64,000 bases of DNA from Leifsonia sp. EB41. GTDB lineage: Bacteria > Actinomycetota > Actinomycetes > Actinomycetales > Microbacteriaceae. Both the position numbers and the translations under genes were made by a program. The stretch lies in the NCBI RefSeq assembly GCF_041262565.1, contig NZ_JBGCCJ010000001.1:62001-126000 (forward strand). Reading direction: 5' to 3'. Below, in pieces: positions 7,497 through 15,707 of this stretch. Positions within the stretch are counted from its first letter, which is position 1, and the number at the start of each line of letters is the position of its first letter. The notes beneath the pieces were generated by a model. It was not told the origin of the DNA and did not search any database. It saw nothing but the letters and a program-made list of their open reading frames with translations.

Positions 7497-8714
7497 TCAG
7501 CCCTCGACCGGGATGCGATCCGGGTCGGGAGGCCGCACCCCGCCGTCCGCCGACCGCTGCCGCAGCAGCAGCGCCACGACCGGGAAGATCAGCACCGACA
7601 GCATCCCGGCGCCGACCAGTGCGGTCGCGGTCCCGGAGGTCAGGTCGTGGTCCTTCAGCCCGATGTTCGTCACGGCGACGATGATCGGCAGCCCGGTCGC
7701 GCTGAACAGCGTGAGCGAGGCCCGATCGGCGAACGTCGAGCCGCGCGGGGCGGCGAGGGAACCGGGGAGCCCGCGCACGACGAGCAGCAGCACCAGGAAG
7801 ATCGGCAGCAGAAGCAGCGCGTGCGGATCGCCGAGGAGCCCGCGCAGGTCGAACGTGATCCCGGTCTCGATGAAGAACACCGGGACCAGCACGCCGAACG
7901 CCACCGCCTCCAGCTTGGTCTCGACGAGCTTCGCGTCCTCCTCGGCCGCGCCGGAGAGCAGGACGCGCACGACGACACCGGCGGCGAACGCGCCGAGCAG
8001 CATGTCCAGGCCGAGCGCGAGGCTGAGCCCGACCAGCGCGGCGATGGCCAGCACCACGACGCGCACGGCGAACTGGCCGCTGGTGTGCAGAGTGGCGCGC
8101 ACGAGCGCGTGGAACCGCGCGTGGCCTCCGCGCGCCGCGAACCAGACCGCTCCGGCCGCGATCACCGCGAACGCGATCAGCACCAGTGCCGCGGCGAGCG
8201 GCCTCCGCCCGGAGAGGAACAGCGAGATGGCCAGCAGCGGCCCGAACTCGCCCACGGCGCCGACGGCTGTGACCGCGAGGCCGAACGGAGTGCGCAGCTC
8301 GCCGGCGTCGCGCAGCATCGGCATGAGCGTCCCGAGCGCGGTCGAGCACAGCGCGATCCCGACGTAGACGCCGGCGATCGCGTTCGGCGCGAGCAGCACG
8401 CCGAGCAGGACGCCCACGGCCAGCGAGATTATCCAGCCGAGGGAGGCGCGGCGCAGCGGCCGGCCACGGATCGCGTGGAAGTCGATCTCGTTGCCCGCCA
8501 TGAAGAACAGGAAGGCCAGGCCGAACTGCCCGACCGCGTGCAGCGCGTCCGTCGCCGGCACCCAGCCCAGCACGCTCGGGCCGACCAGAATGCCGAGCAG
8601 GATCTCGAACACGACGAGCGGGATCTTCGCCACCCTCCCCACCACCGAGGCGACGAGGGCGGCGACGACGGCCAGCAGCGGCACGAGGACGATCGTTCCG
8701 ACGAGCGGGTTCAT
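7497..8714 (-). CDS. Cation:proton antiporter, CPA2 (Kef/NhaS-like) family
   Basis: The 405-residue membrane protein has about 12 hydrophobic helices and the Na+/H+ exchanger fold. Visible marks are [10 protein letters not shown] (about residues 83-92) at the end of an early helix, the repeated glycine-rich helix [16 protein letters not shown], and [14 protein letters not shown], matching the core of CPA2 transporters. It probably exchanges Na+ or K+ for protons at the membrane. No RCK/TrkA-N domain is attached, so it is shorter than Kef channels. ATG 8714 is favoured over ATG 8738 because a TAGCAT box lies 7 nt upstream. It is divergent from nadE. Confidence 0.88.
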   Translation of the reverse strand: MNPLVGTIVLVPLLAVVAALVASVVGRVAKIPLVVFEILLGILVGPSVLGWVPATDALHAVGQFGLAFLFFMAGNEIDFHAIRGRPLRRASLGWIISLAVGVLLGVLLAPNAIAGVYVGIALCSTALGTLMPMLRDAGELRTPFGLAVTAVGAVGEFGPLLAISLFLSGRRPLAAALVLIAFAVIAAGAVWFAARGGHARFHALVRATLHTSGQFAVRVVVLAIAALVGLSLALGLDMLLGAFAAGVVVRVLLSGAAEEDAKLVETKLEAVAFGVLVPVFFIETGITFDLRGLLGDPHALLLLPIFLVLLLVVRGLPGSLAAPRGSTFADRASLTLFSATGLPIIVAVTNIGLKDHDLTSGTATALVGAGMLSVLIFPVVALLLRQRSADGGVRPPDPDRIPVEG

Positions 8715-8721
8715 GCGGCCG

Positions 8722-8727
8722 ATGCTA
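8722..8727 (-). promoter_or_regulatory. -10 box (TAGCAT), leaderless start
   Basis: Read on the minus strand, TAGCAT ends 7 nt before ATG 8714 of the antiporter, which favours that start over ATG 8738. Confidence 0.55.
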
Positions 8728-8778
8728 GAGCGGGGCACAGGCGCGCGGGGAGTTCACACGGACGAAATCCGCGCCCAG

Positions 8779-8784
8779 TATCGT
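8779..8784 (+). promoter_or_regulatory. -10 box (TATCGT), leaderless start of nadE
   Basis: TATCGT ends 6 nt before ATG 8791 of nadE. Confidence 0.55.
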
Positions 8785-8790
8785 GGCAGC

Positions 8791-9633
8791 ATGCGTGAAC
8801 TCCAGGCCAGGATCATCGACGAGCTGAACGTGACGCCGAGCGTCGACGCCGCGGAGGAGGTCGCCAAGCGTGTCGACTTCCTCACGCGCTACCTGAGGGC
8901 GACCGGAGCCTCCGGTTTCGTGCTCGGGATCAGCGGAGGGCAGGACTCCTCCCTCGCAGGCCGGCTCTGCCAGCTCGCGGTCGAGCGACTCGCGTCCGAG
9001 GGCGTCGAGGCCGAGTTCATCGCGGTGCGCCTGCCGTACGGCGTGCAGCACGACGAGGACGACGCGCAGCTCGCGCTGAGCTTCATCCGGCCGCAGCGGA
9101 CCATCGAGTTCAACATCAAACGGGGCGTGGACGGGGTTGACGCCGAGTTCGGCGACGCCGTCGGCGAGGCGATGACCGACTTCAACAAGGGCAACGTGAA
9201 GGCGCGCGTGCGGATGGTGGCGCAGTACGCGATCGCCGGCCAGCGACGCCTGCTGGTGGTCGGCACCGACCACGCGGCGGAGGCGGTGACCGGCTTCTTC
9301 ACCAAGTACGGCGACGGCGGCGCCGACGTGCTCCCGCTCAGCGGTCTCACCAAGCGCCAGGGCCGCGCGCTGCTGGAGCACCTGGACGCGCCGGCGCGCC
9401 TCTACGAGAAGGCGCCGACCGCCGACCTCCTCGACCACGAACCGGGTCAGACCGACGAGGCCAACCTCGGCATCCAGTACAGCGACATCGACGACTTCCT
9501 GGAGGGCCAGGACGTCGCGGACGAGATCGCGTCGGCGATCGAGACGCGCTACCTGGCGACAGAGCACAAGCGCCGGGTGCCCGCGAGCATGTTCGACGAT
9601 TGGTGGACGACGCGCGGCGACTACAGCCGCTGA
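8791..9633 (+). CDS. nadE: NAD+ synthetase, ammonia-dependent
   Basis: NadE converts nicotinic acid adenine dinucleotide to NAD+ with ATP and ammonia, the last step of NAD synthesis. The 280-residue length matches the short, ammonia-dependent form with no glutaminase domain. The ATP-pyrophosphatase P-loop SGGQDSS lies at residues 48-54. The family blocks [22 protein letters not shown] and LTKRQGR follow, and the C-terminal region ends in [14 protein letters not shown]. It appears to be transcribed alone, from a leaderless promoter divergent from the antiporter, and ends at a strong hairpin. Confidence 0.96.
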   Translation: MRELQARIIDELNVTPSVDAAEEVAKRVDFLTRYLRATGASGFVLGISGGQDSSLAGRLCQLAVERLASEGVEAEFIAVRLPYGVQHDEDDAQLALSFIRPQRTIEFNIKRGVDGVDAEFGDAVGEAMTDFNKGNVKARVRMVAQYAIAGQRRLLVVGTDHAAEAVTGFFTKYGDGGADVLPLSGLTKRQGRALLEHLDAPARLYEKAPTADLLDHEPGQTDEANLGIQYSDIDDFLEGQDVADEIASAIETRYLATEHKRRVPASMFDDWWTTRGDYSR

Positions 9634-9655
9634 GCGACGCCGCCCGAGCACGAGG

Positions 9656-9690
9656 AAGGGGCGCCGACCGGGTGGTCGGCGCCCCTTTCT
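9656..9690. terminator. Strong hairpin terminator between convergent genes
   Basis: A perfect 14-bp stem (9656-9669 with 9674-9687) with a GGGT loop, followed on the plus strand by TCTGTGT. It sits between nadE and the convergent membrane-protein gene and can serve both directions. Confidence 0.85.
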
Positions 9691-9721
9691 GTGTCGTGGG
9701 GGAGGCTCTGCTGAGCGGAGG

Positions 9722-10525
9722 TCAGCCGACGGGCTGGCCGAAGCGCGGGTTCGGAGTGGTGTCGTTCTCGTCGCCGGCTGCCGCGAAGGCGGACACCGGA
9801 AGCGGGGTCTCGTCGTTGGCGCCGCCTGTGGTGGGGTAGTTGGCGGACGTGAACGAGGAGTCGGTGTGCGCGGCGGGAGCGCTCGCCTGGGGAGCTGCAG
9901 CCGCGGGAGCGGCGTAGGTCGCGGCCGGGACCGTCTCCTCCGTCGCTGCGGAAGGCGCTGTGTACTGCTCGTGGTGCTGCTGAGCGACCCAGGCGTCCTG
10001 CTGGACCATCAGGGAGTTGTTCGGGTCCGCGCTCTCGAAGCGCCAGCGCTCGAGGTCGCCCTGGAAGATGCGGCGCGCGCGGCCCGGCTTGTTCTGCCAC
10101 TCGATCAGCCGGTCGCGGAACTCCGCCACCGCCGGGTCGAGCTGGTAGCCGAACGTCGCCGACGCGCGCTTCATCTCGGCGAGCTGGTGGCCCGCCCAGT
10201 TCGCGGCGATGCCGGATCCCTTGATCGGCAGGAGCCGCACGAGGATGTCGGCCTGTCCCACCGCGCGGTCGGAGAGCACCTGCTCGGCCGGGGTCAGCGA
10301 GTTCCACACGGACGCCTCGGTCGCCGCATCGACGAGCGCGGCGATCGCGCTGGCCTTCTGCTGACGGTCGGTGCGCGAGAGGAGTCCACGGAGGGCGCCG
10401 CGCGCGATCCACGCGGCGAGCAGACCGGAGACGATGACGGCGATCGCGAGGACCACGGCGTTGAAGACCGCGGGCTGCGCGTCCGACGAGTTGAGCCAAT
10501 CGACGAAGTCATTCCACCACTGCAT
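9722..10525 (-). CDS. Membrane-anchored conserved actinobacterial protein
   Basis: The 267-residue protein is not recognised. Visible parts are a Trp-rich start (MQWW), one transmembrane helix at about residues 19-42, a cytoplasmic helical region at about 45-190 rich in Ala, Arg and Trp, and a low-complexity Ala/Pro/Thr tail at 190-267. Topology suggests an N-terminal anchor with a soluble helical domain inside the cell. An ATG 60 bases upstream is in frame, but 10525 is chosen since TACCAT ends 6 nt before it and the upstream residues look non-coding. It lies alone between nadE (convergent) and msrA (divergent), so context gives little help. Confidence 0.75.
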   Translation of the reverse strand: MQWWNDFVDWLNSSDAQPAVFNAVVLAIAVIVSGLLAAWIARGALRGLLSRTDRQQKASAIAALVDAATEASVWNSLTPAEQVLSDRAVGQADILVRLLPIKGSGIAANWAGHQLAEMKRASATFGYQLDPAVAEFRDRLIEWQNKPGRARRIFQGDLERWRFESADPNNSLMVQQDAWVAQQHHEQYTAPSAATEETVPAATYAAPAAAAPQASAPAAHTDSSFTSANYPTTGGANDETPLPVSAFAAAGDENDTTPNPRFGQPVG

Positions 10526-10531
10526 GCCGCG

Positions 10532-10537
10532 ATGGTA
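10532..10537 (-). promoter_or_regulatory. -10 box (TACCAT), leaderless start
   Basis: Read on the minus strand, TACCAT ends 6 nt before ATG 10525 of the membrane-anchored protein gene. Confidence 0.5.
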
Positions 10538-10656
10538 ACGGGGCGGACCGTTCGGTCCGTGCAACGGCGGCGCTGTGTCGCGCATCCCGTCGCGAAGCCC
10601 GCGGAGCGGCGTGGGCGTAGCAGAATGGAGGCCGGACCGATCGAAGGGATGGACCG

Positions 10657-11184
10657 ATGCAGACTTTCGTCCTCGCAGGCGGGTGCTTCTGGTGCCTCGA
10701 CGCCGTCTACCGTGTGCTCCGCGGGGTGCAGGACGTGGTGTCCGGCTACACCGGGGGCACCACCGTCGACCCGAGTTACGACGACGTGTGCACCGGCACG
10801 ACCGGGCATGCCGAGGCCGTCGCCGTGACCTTCGACCAGGAGGTCATCCCGGCCGAGGTGATCCTCGACGTCTTCTTCACGCTGCACGACCCGCGGCAGC
10901 TCAACCGGCAGGGCGCGGACGTCGGCACGCAGTACCGCTCGGCGATGTTCTTCGACGGCGAGGAGCAGCGGGCGCTGTTCGAGGCGGCGCGCGATCGGGC
11001 GTCCGAGTACTGGGAGGGCGGCATCGTGACAACGATCGAGCCGCTCGGGCCGTTCTACCGTGCGGAGGACTACCACCAGGACTTCTTCGCCAAGAACCCC
11101 GGTCAGGGCTACTGCCTGGCGGTCGCGCTGCCCAAGGTGAACAAGATCCGGGCGTCGTACGCGCCGTACGTGGTCGCGGCCTGA
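10657..11184 (+). CDS. msrA: Peptide methionine (S)-S-oxide reductase MsrA
   Basis: MsrA reduces the S epimer of methionine sulfoxide in proteins and free methionine, repairing oxidative damage in the cytoplasm with thioredoxin as electron source. The 175-residue length is typical. The signature GGCFWC gives the catalytic Cys10, and the family blocks SGYTGG, TGHAEAV, FFTLHDP, GTQYRS and the C-terminal DYHQDFFAKNP follow in order. The start at 10657 has an AAGGGA site upstream. The thioredoxin-like protein at 4564 and the VKOR at 60285 are other redox genes in the window but are not adjacent. Confidence 0.96.
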   Translation: MQTFVLAGGCFWCLDAVYRVLRGVQDVVSGYTGGTTVDPSYDDVCTGTTGHAEAVAVTFDQEVIPAEVILDVFFTLHDPRQLNRQGADVGTQYRSAMFFDGEEQRALFEAARDRASEYWEGGIVTTIEPLGPFYRAEDYHQDFFAKNPGQGYCLAVALPKVNKIRASYAPYVVAA

Positions 11185-11320
11185 CGTTCGCGGCTCGTCC
11201 TCCACAGGCTGACCGCTTTCGCGCGTTCTCCACGGATTTCCGTTCTCGCCTCCGTGCGGCGTGCGGGTCGGCCATCGTTGACGTACGGCCTCACGGGAGG
11301 CCGCAGAAACGGGGGACGAC

Positions 11321-11764
11321 ATGGCAGAGACGGTGACGGTTCGGGGCACGGTGGCGACGAGCCCGCGGCACGTCGAACCCGAGACGGGCGCGCCGATCAC
11401 GAGCTTCCGGCTCGTGACGAACGACCGTAGGCGCGGACGGCGCTCGGGGGCGAGGGTCCCCGAGGCACAGTCCAACTGGTTCACGGTCACGGCGTTCGAC
11501 GAGCTCGCCGTCAGCGCGGCGGCCTGCATCGCGCGCGGCGATCCGCTCGTGGTGGCCGGCAGGTTGTGCGTGCGCGATTGGGAGGGTGAACAGCTCGGCG
11601 TGACGGTGGAGATCGAGGCGGAGGCGATCGGGCACGACCTGAGCTGGGCCGCAGCGAGTTCACGCGCTCCACGGCCGGTCTCGCCCTGCCGGCAGCGCGT
11701 GAGGGAGGGTCTCTCGCCGCCTCTTCGGGCCGGGAGGTGGCTGCAGGTCAGAGAGAGTGCATAG
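11321..11764 (+). CDS. SSB-like OB-fold single-stranded DNA-binding protein
   Basis: The 147-residue protein matches single-stranded DNA-binding proteins over about residues 1-110: VTVRGTVATSP, a strand with ITSFRLVTNDR, the NWFTVTAFDELA block and GDPLVVAGRL, all in SSB order. It differs from the main replicative SSB: the linker after the fold is short, it is rich in Arg and Pro, and the acidic DDDxPF tip that recruits repair partners is absent. This suggests an accessory SSB paralogue, used perhaps in repair or DNA uptake rather than replication. GTG or ATG alternatives are not needed: ATG 11321 follows a GGGGGA ribosome binding site. A lipoprotein gene follows on the same strand after 24 bases. 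Confidence 0.82.
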   Translation: MAETVTVRGTVATSPRHVEPETGAPITSFRLVTNDRRRGRRSGARVPEAQSNWFTVTAFDELAVSAAACIARGDPLVVAGRLCVRDWEGEQLGVTVEIEAEAIGHDLSWAAASSRAPRPVSPCRQRVREGLSPPLRAGRWLQVRESA

Positions 11765-11775
11765 GTGCAGGGCCC

Positions 11776-11781
11776 TAGGCT
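11776..11781 (+). promoter_or_regulatory. -10 box (TAGGCT), leaderless start
   Basis: TAGGCT ends 7 nt before ATG 11789 of the lipoprotein gene, so this gene may have its own transcript although it closely follows the SSB-like gene. Confidence 0.5.
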
Positions 11782-11788
11782 GTGCAGC

Positions 11789-12301
11789 ATGAGAGCGCCC
11801 GCCCGACCCGCCGCCGTCCTGCTCGCGGGCGCGGCCGTCGCGGCGGCGCTGCTGCTGAGCGGGTGCACCGGGGCGCATCCGTCGGCGACGACGGATCCGG
11901 CGCCGCATACAACGGCCTCCGACTCGGCCACGCCGACGCCGACGCCCACGCCGACCGCGAGCGCGGCGCCGGCGCTCGTCCCCGGAGGCACCGCGGAGCA
12001 GAACCTGCCCTACTTCGACAAGGTCAACCAGGCGACGATCGCGGCCAAGCCCGCCGCGCAGGGGCGCGACTTCATCGACGCGCTCGTCGCGGCCGGGTTC
12101 ACCAAGTCGGACATGCAGGTCACACCGGACATGACCACGATCGGGCTCAAGGCGGCCTCCATCCAGTTCTCCGTGCAATTCGGAGCCGGTTGCGTGATCG
12201 GCCAGTACGGGCCGGACTCCGGCGGCTACACCAGCCTCACCAGCCCCACGCTCGCGACCGGAGGCTGCCTGATCGGCCAGACCCGGCCGATCGACTGGTA
12301 G
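11789..12301 (+). CDS. Secreted lipoprotein, unknown function
   Basis: The 170-residue protein has a lipoprotein signal: basic N-terminus, hydrophobic core and lipobox LSGC with the lipidated Cys26. A Thr/Pro/Ala linker at about residues 38-66 with a TPTP run joins it to a small C-terminal domain (about 70-170). That domain has two cysteines (in AGCVIG and GGCLIG) that probably form a disulfide outside the cell. The domain resembles a small family of actinobacterial lipoproteins (possibly DUF6993), but I cannot assign a function. ATG 11789 is chosen over an upstream in-frame GTG because the signal peptide starts there and a TAGGCT box lies 7 nt before it. ettA follows on the same strand after 64 bases. 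Confidence 0.8.
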   Translation: MRAPARPAAVLLAGAAVAAALLLSGCTGAHPSATTDPAPHTTASDSATPTPTPTPTASAAPALVPGGTAEQNLPYFDKVNQATIAAKPAAQGRDFIDALVAAGFTKSDMQVTPDMTTIGLKAASIQFSVQFGAGCVIGQYGPDSGGYTSLTSPTLATGGCLIGQTRPIDW

Positions 12302-12365
12302 TTCCCGGTATCCTCGTACAGGGCTTCGACCCCGCGAGTCCAAGACAGGGAGTTCAGGAACAAGA

Positions 12366-14048
12366 GTGGCCGAATACATTTACTCGATGGTCAGGGCCCG
12401 CAAGGCCGTCGGCGACAAGGTGATCCTCGACGACGTGACGATGGCGTTCCTGCCGGGAGCGAAGATCGGCGTCGTCGGCCCGAACGGTGCAGGTAAGTCG
12501 ACCATCCTGAAGATCATGGCCGGCCTGGACACCCCGTCCAACGGCGACGCCAAGCTGTCTCCCGGATACACGGTCGGCATCCTCATGCAGGAGCCGCTGC
12601 TCGACGAGACCAAGACCGTCCTGGAGAACGTGCAGGAGGGCGTCGGCGAGATCAAGGGCAAGGTCGACCGCTTCAACGAGATCTCCGGGCTGCTGGCCGA
12701 CCCCGACGCCGACTTCGACACGCTGCTCGCCGAGATGGGCACGCTGCAGGAGCAGATCGACGCCGCCGACGCGTGGGACCTCGACTCCCAGCTCGAGCAG
12801 GCGATGGACGCGCTGCGCTGCCCGCCGAGCGACTGGCCGGTCAACACCCTCTCCGGTGGTGAGAAGCGCCGCGTCGCGCTGTGCAAGCTGCTGCTGCAGA
12901 AGCCCGACCTCCTGCTGCTGGACGAGCCGACCAACCACCTCGACGCCGAGAGCGTGCTCTGGCTCGAGCAGCACCTGGCCAAGTACCACGGCGCCGTGCT
13001 CGCCGTCACCCACGACCGGTACTTCCTCGACCACGTGGCCGAGTGGATCGCCGAGGTCGACCGCGGCCACCTCTACCCGTATGAGGGCAACTACTCCACC
13101 TACCTGGAGAAGAAGCGCGAGCGACTCGCGATCCAGGGCAAGAAGGACGCCAAGCTGGCCAAGCGCCTGTCCGACGAGCTCGACTGGGTGCGCAGCAACG
13201 CCAAGGGCCGCCAGGCCAAGTCCAAGGCGCGTCTGGCGCGCTACGAGGAGATGGCGGCCGAGGCGGAGCGCACCAGGAAGCTCGACTTCGAGGAGATCCA
13301 GATCCCGCCGGGGCCGCGCCTCGGCCAGATCGTGATCGACGCGAAGAACCTGCAGAAGGGCTTCGGCGACCGCGTCCTCATCGATGGCCTCACCTTCACG
13401 CTGCCGCGCAACGGCATCGTCGGCGTCATCGGCCCGAACGGCGTCGGCAAGACCACGCTGTTCAAGACCATCGTCGGGCTGGAGCCCCTCGACAACGGCG
13501 ACCTGAAGGTCGGCGAGACCGTGCAGATCTCCTACGTCGACCAGACCCGCGGCGGCATCGACCCGAACAAGAACGTCTGGGAGGTCGTGTCCGACGGGCT
13601 CGACTACATCCAGGTCGGCAAGACCGAGGTCCCGTCCCGCGCGTACGTCTCGACCTTCGGGTTCAAGGGACCCGACCAGCAGAAGAAGTCGGGCGTGCTC
13701 TCCGGCGGTGAGCGCAACCGCCTGAACCTGGCGCTGACGCTCAAGCAGGGCGGCAACCTCCTGCTGCTCGACGAGCCGACCAACGACCTCGACGTCGAGA
13801 CGCTCTCCAGCCTGGAGAACGCGCTGCTCGAGTTCCCCGGCTGCGCTGTGGTCATCACCCACGACCGGTGGTTCCTCGACCGCATCGCGACGCACATCCT
13901 CGCCTACGAGGGCACGGAGGAGAACCCGTCCGACTGGTACTGGTTCGAGGGCAACTTCGAGGCGTACGAGGAGAACAAGGTCGAGCGCCTCGGCCCGGAC
14001 GCCGCGAAGCCGCACCGCTCCGCGTACCGCAAGCTCACGCGCGACTGA
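12366..14048 (+). CDS. ettA: Energy-dependent translational throttle protein EttA (ABC-F)
   Basis: EttA is a cytoplasmic ABC-F ATPase that binds the ribosomal E site and gates entry into elongation according to the ATP/ADP ratio. The 560-residue protein has two ABC domains: Walker A GPNGAGKST at 38-46 and GPNGVGKTT near 358-366, signatures LSGGEKRR and LSGGERNR, and Walker B LLLLDEPTNHLD and LLLLDEPTNDLD. The linker between them carries the charged arm region (around RSNAKGRQAKSKARLARYEEM) typical of the family. There are no membrane segments. The start is GTG 12366. The thioesterase gene follows after 7 bases and is probably cotranscribed. Confidence 0.95.
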   Translation: MAEYIYSMVRARKAVGDKVILDDVTMAFLPGAKIGVVGPNGAGKSTILKIMAGLDTPSNGDAKLSPGYTVGILMQEPLLDETKTVLENVQEGVGEIKGKVDRFNEISGLLADPDADFDTLLAEMGTLQEQIDAADAWDLDSQLEQAMDALRCPPSDWPVNTLSGGEKRRVALCKLLLQKPDLLLLDEPTNHLDAESVLWLEQHLAKYHGAVLAVTHDRYFLDHVAEWIAEVDRGHLYPYEGNYSTYLEKKRERLAIQGKKDAKLAKRLSDELDWVRSNAKGRQAKSKARLARYEEMAAEAERTRKLDFEEIQIPPGPRLGQIVIDAKNLQKGFGDRVLIDGLTFTLPRNGIVGVIGPNGVGKTTLFKTIVGLEPLDNGDLKVGETVQISYVDQTRGGIDPNKNVWEVVSDGLDYIQVGKTEVPSRAYVSTFGFKGPDQQKKSGVLSGGERNRLNLALTLKQGGNLLLLDEPTNDLDVETLSSLENALLEFPGCAVVITHDRWFLDRIATHILAYEGTEENPSDWYWFEGNFEAYEENKVERLGPDAAKPHRSAYRKLTRD

Positions 14049-14055
14049 CCCCGAC

Positions 14056-14523
14056 ATGCGACTGCACGTCCCGATCAAGCTCCGCTGGAGCGACCTCGAC
14101 GCGTACGCCCACGTGAACAATGCCGCGATGCTGCGTCTCCTGGAGGAGGCGCGCATCGAGGCGTTCTGGTCGACGGACGAGCACGCCGTGGGCGGCTCCA
14201 CGGCCGTGCTCGACGGCACGCCGGGCGCCGACACGCTCACGCTGATCGCGCGCCAGGAGATCGAGTACGTCGCTCCCATCCCGTACCTGCGGCAGCCGCT
14301 CGACGTGCAGCTCTGGCTCGGGAGGCTCGGCGGCGCGAGCCTGGAGGTCAACTACGAGGTGTGGTCCCCGGAGGGCGTCGAGCCGCGCACGATGTTCTCG
14401 CGCGCCGCGACCACGATCGTGCTGGTCGACGCCGCGAGCCAGCGCCCGCGCCGGATCAACGACCGCGAACGCACCGCCTGGACCCCCTACCTCGACACCC
14501 CCGTCGAGTTCACCAAGCGCTGA
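14056..14523 (+). CDS. Acyl-CoA thioesterase, YbgC/4HBT hot-dog fold
   Basis: The 155-residue protein is a single hot-dog domain. The catalytic helix signature LRWSDLDAYAHVNNA (residues 9-23, with Asp15 as probable catalytic residue) is that of 4-hydroxybenzoyl-CoA thioesterase/YbgC proteins, which hydrolyse short or aromatic acyl-CoAs in the cytoplasm. An acidic insertion near residues 50-70 is family variable. The natural substrate cannot be told. It lies 7 bases after ettA and likely shares its transcript, which ends in a long palindrome. Confidence 0.88.
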   Translation: MRLHVPIKLRWSDLDAYAHVNNAAMLRLLEEARIEAFWSTDEHAVGGSTAVLDGTPGADTLTLIARQEIEYVAPIPYLRQPLDVQLWLGRLGGASLEVNYEVWSPEGVEPRTMFSRAATTIVLVDAASQRPRRINDRERTAWTPYLDTPVEFTKR

Positions 14524-14554
14524 CCCGCTCCACCACCGCCCGCACCACCACCAC

Positions 14555-14611
14555 CGAGGGGCACGTCGTTGTCACTTCCGGAGCCCGGAAGTGACAACGA
14601 CGTGCCCCTCG
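14555..14611. repeat. Long palindromic repeat, copy A (also terminator)
   Basis: A perfect 25-26 bp stem (14556-14580 with 14586-14610, plus C14555-G14611) with a 5-nt loop sits between the convergent thioesterase and Rieske genes. Its inner 22 bases (14559-14580) are identical to 52291-52312 in copy B, and the opposite arms also match. Position and symmetry suit a bidirectional terminator. Near-identity with a distant copy marks it as a dispersed repeat. Confidence 0.85.
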
Positions 14612-14628
14612 ATCGGTGTTGAGCCGCT

Positions 14629-15066
14629 CTAGGTCGGGGTGACGGTGACCTTGTCGCCGGAGACGGCGGTCTTCAGCTTCGTCAGCGGCGTGCTCGCCGG
14701 TCCGTTGATGACGTCGCCCGTCGCCGCGTCGAAGCGGGAGCCGTGGCACGGGCAGTCGAACTCCTTGCCCTGCGGCGCGACCGTGCAGCCCTGGTGCGTG
14801 CACACCGCGCTGAAGGCGACGACCGAGCCGGCCGAAGGCTGCGAGACGACGATCGGCGTGGATCCGAGCTGCGCGGAGACAGCGCCGCCGACCGGGATCG
14901 ATGAGAGAGCGACGGTGGCCGAGCCGCCGTTCCCCGATCCGTCGCCCGACGACGCGCCAGAGCCCTCCGGCGTGCATGCCGCCAGCAGAAGCACCCCCGC
15001 GCCTGCTGCGGACACGCCGCCGATCTGAACGAGGGTGCGGCGCGTCAGCGGCGCGGATTCGGTCAT
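14629..15066 (-). CDS. Tat-exported Rieske [2Fe-2S] lipoprotein
   Basis: The 145-residue protein has a twin-arginine signal (TRRTLV, Arg9-Arg10), a hydrophobic stretch and a lipobox-like LAAC with Cys31, so it is probably folded with its cluster in the cytoplasm, exported by Tat and lipid-anchored outside. A Gly/Ser linker (36-48) leads to a Rieske domain. Cluster ligands are Cys88 and His90 (CTHQGC) and Cys104 and His107 (CPCHGS), with Cys93 and Cys106 as the usual disulfide. It is not the QcrA subunit: it is far too short and has no three-helix membrane anchor. It may pass electrons in an extracytoplasmic chain. It is divergent from an ECF sigma/anti-sigma pair. ATG 15066 has a GGGAGG site upstream. 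Confidence 0.93.
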   Translation of the reverse strand: MTESAPLTRRTLVQIGGVSAAGAGVLLLAACTPEGSGASSGDGSGNGGSATVALSSIPVGGAVSAQLGSTPIVVSQPSAGSVVAFSAVCTHQGCTVAPQGKEFDCPCHGSRFDAATGDVINGPASTPLTKLKTAVSGDKVTVTPT

Positions 15067-15191
15067 CGTTTATCCTCCCGGTCGGCAGTGCTTTCTCTAA
15101 GGTTAGGCACAGGAGGGTATCGGCTTTCGGTTCACACATGGAGTTCTGAACTTTTCCATCACTGTCTCCGTGGTTAGTGCAGGAGGTGACC

Positions 15192-15707
15192 ATGCCGGAT
15201 GAGGACGCACGCCTGCTGCGCGAGCTGCACGACCAGCACGCGCAGGCGGTCTGGCGTTACGTCGTCCACCTCACCGGCGATCGGGCGATGGCCGACGACG
15301 TTGTGCAGGAGACCCTGCTGCGCGCCTGGCGCAAGCCGACCGTGCTCGATCAGAGCCAGCAGTCCGCGCGCGCCTGGCTGTTCACCGTCGCCCGCAACAT
15401 CGTCATCGACGACAAGCGGAGCGCGCACTCGCAGCACGAGTTCGGCACCGACACCCTCCCGGAGCGGCCGTCGTCGCCGGACGACGGCGCCGACGCGGTC
15501 CTCGACGCCTGGCTCGTCTCGGACGCGCTGGCCGAGCTCTCCGACGAGCACCGCGCGGTGATCGTCCACGCGTACTACGGCGGCAGGTCCATCGCCGAGA
15601 TCTCCCGGGAGCTGGAGATCCCGGAGGGCACGGTCAAGTCGCGGCTGCACTACGGCCTCCGGGCCATGCGGCTCGCACTTCAGGAGAGAGGGGTGACGGA
15701 GCGATGA
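15192..15707 (+). CDS. ECF-type RNA polymerase sigma factor (SigK/SigL-like)
   Basis: The 171-residue protein has the two ECF regions: sigma-2 at about residues 10-80 (VWRYVVHLTGDRAMADDVVQ, then TLLRAWR) and sigma-4 at about 112-162 (ELSDEHRAVIVHAYYGG and IPEGTVKSRLHYGLRAMR). It would redirect RNA polymerase to a small regulon when released from its anti-sigma factor. ATG 15192 is chosen over GTG 15177 because a full AGGAGGTGA site lies 3-11 bases before it. Its stop overlaps the start of the anti-sigma gene (ATGA), so the two are translationally coupled. The divergent Rieske lipoprotein gene is a natural candidate target. Confidence 0.93.
   Translation: MPDEDARLLRELHDQHAQAVWRYVVHLTGDRAMADDVVQETLLRAWRKPTVLDQSQQSARAWLFTVARNIVIDDKRSAHSQHEFGTDTLPERPSSPDDGADAVLDAWLVSDALAELSDEHRAVIVHAYYGGRSIAEISRELEIPEGTVKSRLHYGLRAMRLALQERGVTER

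Noticed and set aside
12354-14351. 665-residue open frame on the minus strand
   Set aside because: Antisense to ettA, whose ABC motifs are intact; Leu/Val/Glu/Gly-rich shadow translation.
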